From: a bacterium
Lineage (GTDB): Bacteria; Bacteroidota; Bacteroidia; Chitinophagales; Chitinophagaceae
Reading direction: 5' to 3'
Length of the DNA stretch: 36,826 nt
Assembly: GCA_027364635.1 (NCBI GenBank)
Contig: DAHXOZ010000009.1
Location: 1 to 36,826, forward strand
Each line of letters begins with the position of its first letter. The first letter of the stretch is position 1. Under the pieces are notes generated by a model. The model searched no databases. It saw only the letters and a program-made list of their open reading frames with translations, and was not told the origin of the DNA. Positions 31,489-36,826 of the stretch are shown here, in pieces. The translations under genes and the position numbers were made by a program.

Positions 31489-34395
31489 TTATGCTTTGCC
31501 TTTTTTATTTGGCCTTAATTCAGTTTTTAAAAAAGCAGCGGTATAACTTTCTTTGTTGTCAATTAATTTTTCCGGAGTTCCTTCAAATAAGATTTTACCT
31601 CCGCCTTCTCCGCCTTCAGGTCCAAGGTCAATGATATAATCGGCTATTTTAATGATATCCATATTGTGCTCAATTACCAAAACGGTGTTTCCCCTGTCCA
31701 CCAATTTATTAAGCACATCTGCCAGATGTTGAATATCCCTGAAATGAAGTCCTGTCGTAGGTTCATCTAAAATATAAAATGTTTTTCCTGTATCTCTTTT
31801 ACTTAATTCGGTCGCTAATTTTACGCGTTGCGCTTCGCCGCCGCTTAGAGTTACCGCACTTTGTCCTAAGGCGACATATCCAAGTCCTACTTCCTGCAAC
31901 ACTTTTATTTTTCTGTAGAGATAAGGTACATTTTGAAAAAATTCCACTGCTTCATCCACGGTCATTTCCAAAACGTCACTAATGGATTTCCCTTTATACC
32001 TTATTTCAAGTGTTTCCCGATTGTATCTTTTCCCATTACATTTTTCACACTCCACGTACACATCAGGAAGAAAATTCATTTCAATCACTCTCATCCCCCC
32101 ACCCTGGCATACATCGCACCTTCCGCTTTTTACATTAAATGAAAAACGCCCCGGTTTGTATCCCCGGATTTTTGCTTCCGGGATTGAAGCAAAAAGCGTT
32201 CTGATATCAGTAAAGAAGCCGCAATAAGTTGCCGGGTTACTTCGTGGAGTACGGCCAATGGGCGATTGATCTATCTCAACTACTTTATCAATATATTCAA
32301 GCCCTTCAACACTCTTATAAGGCAAAGGAGTCATTTTACTTTTATAAGAGTGAATACTTAAAATAGGATATAAAGTTTCATTGATCAATGTAGATTTTCC
32401 ACTTCCGCTTACGCCGGTTACGCAGATGAATTTACTTAAAGGGAAAGTAGCTGTTATCTTTTTTAAATTATTGCCTGAAGCTCCTTTCAGAATAAGATTA
32501 AGCCCATTTCCTTTTCTTCTTTTTGCCGGAATTTTTATTTCCACATCGCCATTTAAATAAGATGAGGTAAGGGTATCGAGTTTGAGAAAATTTTTAGGTG
32601 TTCCTTTTGCCACCACTTCACCTCCATGCTTCCCGGCATCCGGCCCGATATCAACCAGGTAATCTGCTGCAAGCATAATGTCCCTGTCGTGCTCAACTAC
32701 TAAAACACTGTTACCAATATCTCTTAAATTCTTTAGCGCTTTTATTAACTGGTGGTTATCGCGTTGATGAAGCCCGATGCTGGGTTCATCCAGAATATAA
32801 GTGATTCCCTGGAGTTGAGATCCGATTTGTGTGGCAAGCCTGATACGTTGCGATTCTCCACCACTAAGGCTTTTAGACGGCCTGCTTAAAGAAAGATAAT
32901 TTAAACCTACATCCAGCAGAAACCGGATCCGTTCTCTTATTTCTTTTAAAATATCTCTTGCGATAATGTTTTGTTTATTGCTCAGGCGGCTTTCAATTCC
33001 GTCAAACCAGTCCAGCAATTTTACCAGGTCTATTTCAGATAGTTCCGAAATATTTTTCCCATCAATTTTAAACCAAAGACTTTCTTTCTTCAAGCGCTTC
33101 CCTTCGCATGCCGGGCATTTTTCAAGCATCATAAATTTTTCTACCCATGATCTCATGCTTTCATTTACATTGTCAGAATAAAACCAACGCCTGATCATGT
33201 TTATAATTCCTTCGTATTCATCAAGAGAATATTCCATTTCCACAGAATTATTGAATTGCGTGTAGTTATTATCGTTATCATCATTATTATCCGATTTTTT
33301 TGTTCCGTATAATATCAGGTTCACGATATTATCGGGCAAGTCCTTTACAGGTTTGTCCAGGCTGAATTTATGCTTTCTGGCAAGTTGTTGCACTTGTTTA
33401 AATACGTATGCTTCTCTTTCTTCACCCAATGGGGCAATGGCTCCGGCATTAATACTCAATTTTTTATCAGGTATGATTGACTCCATGTTTACCTGATACA
33501 CATTTCCAAGCCCCTTACAAACAGGGCAGGCACCATACGGTGAGTTAAAAGAAAATGCATTTGGCGAAGGTTCTTCATAGCTTATTCCAGTTTCTTCGCA
33601 CATCAGTTGGCGGCTATATTGAATCAACTGATTTTCATCATTCAGCAGCAAAAACAGTAAGCCGTTTCCCAATTGTAAACCCTTTTGTACGCTTTCACTT
33701 AGCCGCACTTTTTGTTCTTTATCAGCTGCAAGACGATCAATTACTAATTCAATGTCATGAATTTTGTAACGATCGGTTTGCATTTTAGGAACCAGGTCTT
33801 TTATTTCTCCGTCAATTCTTATTTTTAAGAACCCTTTCTTCCTTACATCTTCAAATAGTTCGCGGTAATGCCCTTTTCTTCCACGAACGAGGGGTGCAAG
33901 TACTACTATTCTTTTTCCTGCATACCGGTTTAAAATATTTTCAACTATTTCTTCTTCACTCCATTTCACCATTTTTTTGCCGGTATTGTAGCTGAAAGCC
34001 TCGCCAATACGGGCATATAATAATCTCAAAAAATCATACACTTCTGTTACTGTTCCTACAGTGCTTCTTGGATTTTTATTGGTCGTTTTTTGTTCAATAG
34101 ATATCACGGGTGAGAGTCCGGTAATTTTATCCACATCCGGCCGTTCCATGTCACCTAAAAACTGGCGGGCATAAGCAGAAAAACTTTCCATATAACGACG
34201 TTGCCCTTCCGAAAAAATAGTATCAAAAGCCAATGAAGACTTACCGCTTCCGGAGATTCCGGTGATTACGACAAGTTGATTTTTGGGGATAGCAATATCA
34301 ATATTCTTCAGATTGTGTTCACGTGCTCCAAACACCTCAATATGCTCGTTTTCCGTAAAAATTTCTGCTGATCCTTTTTGCTTTTTATTAGCCAT
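31489..34395 (-). CDS. uvrA: Excinuclease ABC subunit A (UvrA)
   Basis: A 968-aa damage-recognition ATPase of nucleotide excision repair. ABC half 1: GISGSGKSSLAFD (about 46-58), signature LSGGESQRIRLATQ, Walker B YILDEPSIGLHQRD. ABC half 2: GVSGSGKSTLI, LSGGEAQRVKLATEL, FYILDEPTTGLHFRD. The UvrA-specific zinc module in half 2 is complete (CDVCQGGGMR, CEKCNGKRYN). In half 1 the first module reads MCEETG then CPVCKGLG, so one of the four usual Cys is absent, a feature I recall for other Bacteroidota UvrA. A TAAATTTG -7 box at 34406-34413 (minus) lies only about 10 nt before the ATG, implying a very short leader. It is not in an operon. Confidence 0.98.
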   Translation of the reverse strand: MANKKQKGSAEIFTENEHIEVFGAREHNLKNIDIAIPKNQLVVITGISGSGKSSLAFDTIFSEGQRRYMESFSAYARQFLGDMERPDVDKITGLSPVISIEQKTTNKNPRSTVGTVTEVYDFLRLLYARIGEAFSYNTGKKMVKWSEEEIVENILNRYAGKRIVVLAPLVRGRKGHYRELFEDVRKKGFLKIRIDGEIKDLVPKMQTDRYKIHDIELVIDRLAADKEQKVRLSESVQKGLQLGNGLLFLLLNDENQLIQYSRQLMCEETGISYEEPSPNAFSFNSPYGACPVCKGLGNVYQVNMESIIPDKKLSINAGAIAPLGEEREAYVFKQVQQLARKHKFSLDKPVKDLPDNIVNLILYGTKKSDNNDDNDNNYTQFNNSVEMEYSLDEYEGIINMIRRWFYSDNVNESMRSWVEKFMMLEKCPACEGKRLKKESLWFKIDGKNISELSEIDLVKLLDWFDGIESRLSNKQNIIARDILKEIRERIRFLLDVGLNYLSLSRPSKSLSGGESQRIRLATQIGSQLQGITYILDEPSIGLHQRDNHQLIKALKNLRDIGNSVLVVEHDRDIMLAADYLVDIGPDAGKHGGEVVAKGTPKNFLKLDTLTSSYLNGDVEIKIPAKRRKGNGLNLILKGASGNNLKKITATFPLSKFICVTGVSGSGKSTLINETLYPILSIHSYKSKMTPLPYKSVEGLEYIDKVVEIDQSPIGRTPRSNPATYCGFFTDIRTLFASIPEAKIRGYKPGRFSFNVKSGRCDVCQGGGMRVIEMNFLPDVYVECEKCNGKRYNRETLEIRYKGKSISDVLEMTVDEAVEFFQNVPYLYRKIKVLQEVGLGYVALGQSAVTLSGGEAQRVKLATELSKRDTGKTFYILDEPTTGLHFRDIQHLADVLNKLVDRGNTVLVIEHNMDIIKIADYIIDLGPEGGEGGGKILFEGTPEKLIDNKESYTAAFLKTELRPNKKGKA

Positions 34396-34405
34396 ATGAA
34401 GGCTG

Positions 34406-34413
34406 CAAATTTA
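34406..34413 (-). promoter_or_regulatory. -7 box of uvrA (TAAATTTG)
   Basis: Read on minus, TAAATTTG matches TAnnTTTG exactly, 10 nt before the uvrA ATG. No TTTG is present at the -33 position. Confidence 0.45.
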
Positions 34414-34954
34414 CAATTTTAAACTACTTCTTTTTTTCGCGTTACTGCTTATTTGAAGGTTTGTTTGTGCATTGAAATTACTTTTAAGAGTGATTTTGCT
34501 TTTGTTATTGTAACGTTAATAAAAAAATTTGGTAAAATAATTTTTGGCCGGCTGAAATTTTATATTATTAAAGATTAAGGAATGTAAAAACATTTATCAC
34601 ACAATAATTAATAAAAAATAAAGTTTTATAAAAAGGACATTGTAATTATTATAAAAAAAGTAAGAAAACAGGTGTAAGTAAAAAAAAAATTACGGAAGGT
34701 GTTTTATAATGGTTTTTTCGTAGTTTTATTTTTTGATTAAAGGCCCTGAATTAACTTTTTATGTGAAAAGCATTTTTCAAAATGTATGACATACTTCGTT
34801 ACTTTGTTTGCTTCATTAATTTTAAAGATATTTAGATAAATTTGATTCTTTTTTACAATAATTAAAAACGTTGCTCGTTTAATAGAAATCGATTCATAAT
34901 TTGATGAGGTGAATATTATGAACTAGAGCGAAAAAGAATTTTTTAAATAAATAT

Positions 34955-34962
34955 TACATTTG
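34955..34962 (+). promoter_or_regulatory. -7 box of gldK (TACATTTG)
   Basis: TACATTTG matches TAnnTTTG exactly and lies 24 nt before the gldK ATG. The -33 region is A/T-rich without a clear TTTG. Confidence 0.5.
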
Positions 34963-34986
34963 TCCTTACCCTCAAAGTAAAAAATA

Positions 34987-36267
34987 ATGAAAATCACGTT
35001 TTTCACTCCGATACTTGTAGCAGCCGTTATCCTTACTGGTTGTGGTAAATTCGGTAAATCCAAGGGACTACCAGATGATGGGCAGCTTCATGGTGTTGCT
35101 CCGGCTGGCCGTTATATTTTGCCTAAGCCACCCGGAATGGTTTATATCCCACCCGGCACCTTTCATATGGGACCGAGCGACGAGGATATAAATTATACTT
35201 TTACTGCAAGAAATAAGCAGGTTTCCATAAGTGGTTTTTGGATGGATGCAACTGAAATTACCAATAACGAATACCGCCAGTTTACCAATTATGTTCGCGA
35301 TTCAATAGCCGGAACACTGATGGGATATGTAAAACAAGATGCTGACGGGACTGAAATTCTTGATTGGAAAAAAGTTAAAACGATTAAATGGGATGACAAG
35401 GCAACATTAGAAAAGATTGACGCGCTAATCGTTACTCCTGATAACCGTATTTTTGGCAGAAAAGAAATTGATCCTTCCAAATTGGTATATCATTCTGAAA
35501 CTTTTGATTACGCTGCCGCTGCCGGGAACAAGGATCCTAATGTACCCCGTAGTACATTCATTATCAAAAAAGATATTCCTATTTACCCCGACACATTAGT
35601 GTGGGTAAGAGATTTTGCCTACTCGTATAACGAGCCAATGGCGAAACAATATTATAGCCATCCTGCTTTTGGCAACTATCCCGTAGTAGGGGTTAACTGG
35701 AAACAAGCTACTGCTTTTTGTGAATGGAGAACCCAAACTTTAAATTCCTGGTTAATTGGCAAAAAAAGATCAACAGAAACAGATTTCCGTTTACCCACAG
35801 AAGCAGAATGGGAATATGCAGCAAGAGGAGGAAGGTCTCAATCTCCCTATCCGTGGGGTGGCCCTTATCTCCGCAACAGGAAAGGGTGTTTGTTAGCTAA
35901 TTTTAAACCTGGTCGTGGTAATTATCCTGAGGATGGAGGTTTTTATACTGTGCGTGCCGATGCATACTGGCCTAACGATTTTGGATTATACTGTATGGCT
36001 GGAAACGTGGCTGAATGGACATCTTCTTTATATTATGAAGGAAGTTATAATTTTCAATCTGATATGAACCCTGATATCCGCTGGAACGCAAAGGATCAGG
36101 AATCTCCAAGAATGAAACGTAAAGTAATTCGTGGTGGAAGCTGGAAAGATGTTGGATATTATTTACAAACAAGCACCCGTACTTTTGAGTACGAGGATAC
36201 TGCGAAATCTTATATAGGATTCCGTTGTGTAATTGATTTACCCCCAGCAACCGGCAAGAAAAAGTAG
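34987..36267 (+). CDS. gldK: Gliding motility / T9SS lipoprotein GldK
   Basis: A 426-aa lipoprotein of the type IX secretion and gliding apparatus. A lipobox (ILTGCGKF, Cys about residue 20) places it at the outer membrane, where GldK (PorK) forms a ring with GldN (PorN) (family knowledge). The rest is a formylglycine-generating-enzyme/SUMF1-like fold: MVYIPPGTFHMGPSDED, FWMDATEITNNEYRQF, VVGVNWKQATAFCEWR, RLPTEAEWEYAARGG, YCMAGNVAEWTSS, VIRGGSWKD, YIGFRCVI. In GldK this fold is structural. gldL follows after 154 nt; gldM and gldN are expected beyond the window. A T9SS is needed to export the amylase at 4607-7732. Confidence 0.96.
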   Translation: MKITFFTPILVAAVILTGCGKFGKSKGLPDDGQLHGVAPAGRYILPKPPGMVYIPPGTFHMGPSDEDINYTFTARNKQVSISGFWMDATEITNNEYRQFTNYVRDSIAGTLMGYVKQDADGTEILDWKKVKTIKWDDKATLEKIDALIVTPDNRIFGRKEIDPSKLVYHSETFDYAAAAGNKDPNVPRSTFIIKKDIPIYPDTLVWVRDFAYSYNEPMAKQYYSHPAFGNYPVVGVNWKQATAFCEWRTQTLNSWLIGKKRSTETDFRLPTEAEWEYAARGGRSQSPYPWGGPYLRNRKGCLLANFKPGRGNYPEDGGFYTVRADAYWPNDFGLYCMAGNVAEWTSSLYYEGSYNFQSDMNPDIRWNAKDQESPRMKRKVIRGGSWKDVGYYLQTSTRTFEYEDTAKSYIGFRCVIDLPPATGKKK

Positions 36268-36421
36268 AAAATAATTAAATAATTAAATATAACCCCATAG
36301 AAAAATTTTAGTTCAACATCTTACTGCCTGTATTAATTGTTATTTCTAATTGATTAATATAGGCATTTTTTGTGCGAACCAAAAAAGAAAACTCAAAATT
36401 AAATTTAAAACCAACCCTGTT

Positions 36422-36826
36422 ATGATTCAACAACCTAAAAGAAACTTTTTGACACTGGTAGATGTACTTGTAAGTGCAGGTGCCGCAGTCGTAATTTTTG
36501 CTGCCTGGGCAAAATTAACCCACCAGGCTTTTGCTGATACTATGCTCACTGTCGGGATGTGGACAGAAACCGGAATATTCCTGGTTTATGCTATTATTGA
36601 ATGGGTAAAACCAAAACCTCACGAAGTAGCTCATGCCGTTCACGCTCCTGCACAGGAAGGAAATCCTGCATTACAATCCATGGAAAAAATGATGAAAGAT
36701 GCTGATATTACTCCGGCAAATATGAAAAGGCTAAGTGAAAATTTCCAGAAATTGGGCGTAACTGTATCCCAGATTGGCGAAGTTGATCTTTTTTTGCCAA
36801 TTAACCAGGAATTTAAAGTTTGGGTT
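36422..36826 (+). CDS. gldL: Gliding motility / T9SS motor protein GldL (N-terminal part, cut by window edge)
   Basis: The ATG at 36422 opens 135 codons that run to the window edge. The start MIQQPKRNFLTLVDVLVSAG leads into two hydrophobic helices (about 13-30, AAVVIFAAWAKL; about 42-62, MLTVGMWTETGIFLVYAIIE), the inner-membrane helices that with GldM form the proton-driven T9SS motor. The conserved acidic residue in the second helix (TETGIF) is present. The cytoplasmic part begins after EWVKPKPHE with MEKMMKDADITPANMKRLSE. The gene order gldK-gldL is the usual one. The C-terminus is outside the window. Confidence 0.95.
   Translation, partial: MIQQPKRNFLTLVDVLVSAGAAVVIFAAWAKLTHQAFADTMLTVGMWTETGIFLVYAIIEWVKPKPHEVAHAVHAPAQEGNPALQSMEKMMKDADITPANMKRLSENFQKLGVTVSQIGEVDLFLPINQEFKVWV

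Larger units (their letters stand above)
34396..34986. other. 591-nt spacer between uvrA and gldK
   Basis: Very AT-rich sequence between divergent genes. It holds the uvrA -7 box (34406-34413, minus) and the gldK -7 box (34955-34962, plus). No convincing reading frame, RNA gene or repeat was seen in the remaining 540 nt or so. Confidence 0.5.

Noticed and set aside
34396-34954. Hidden small genes or RNAs in the uvrA-gldK spacer
   Set aside because: The sequence is A/T homopolymer-rich without a plausible reading frame or stable GC-containing hairpin.

Overview
The window reads as a chromosomal segment of a Bacteroidota bacterium, most likely Chitinophagaceae or a close relative (inference). 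The support is a SusC/SusD pair, a secreted amylase with a type IX secretion (T9SS) sorting tail, gldK/gldL at the right edge, AT-rich spacers without strong Shine-Dalgarno sequences, and promoters of the Bacteroidota form TTTG-N19-TAnnTTTG. No transposase, integrase, phage gene or CRISPR array was seen.

Layout. (1) Positions 1-7732, all on the minus strand: a starch/alpha-glucan utilisation locus transcribed in the order GH13 amylase, Nudix-type regulator, susC, susD (cut by the left edge). A 17-bp inverted repeat TGTGT-N7-ACACA lies upstream of both the amylase and susC and is a candidate operator for the Nudix regulator. (2) 7955-17797: DNA ligase (ligA), a NUMOD4/HNH-type protein, a DUF2461 protein, a double-PDZ exported protein, alanyl-tRNA synthetase (alaS), a MerR-type regulator, a secreted protein with a Cys-rich tail, and the beta subunit of a 2-oxoacid:ferredoxin oxidoreductase. 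(3) 17804-20014: an 81-aa hypothetical protein, an unlisted 41-aa lipoprotein, a glycosyltransferase and an Lrp/AsnC regulator. (4) 20124-20372: a free-standing non-coding RNA gene with its own -7 box and terminator. Its ends fold as a leucine-type (class II) tRNA, but about 87 nt of structured RNA is inserted in the variable arm. (5) 20748-22338: homoserine dehydrogenase behind a SAM-I riboswitch with an intrinsic terminator. (6) 22469-31363: B12-dependent ribonucleotide reductase, D-aminoacyl-tRNA deacylase, a MazG-like pyrophosphohydrolase, an L,D-transpeptidase-like exported protein, RarA, an ElaA-like acetyltransferase and an outer-membrane barrel protein. (7) 31489-36826: uvrA, then gldK and the start of gldL.

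Functional threads. The left-hand locus binds, degrades and imports alpha-glucans, and its amylase probably leaves the cell through the T9SS whose core parts gldK/gldL sit at the right end. LigA, UvrA, RarA and NrdJ form a scattered DNA replication and repair set. The most unusual item is the tRNA-like RNA at 20154-20322. Next are the paired operators of the Nudix-controlled locus and a recurrent 16-bp motif, ATTTGTTnGTTTACTA, found mostly in spacers and just after stop codons.
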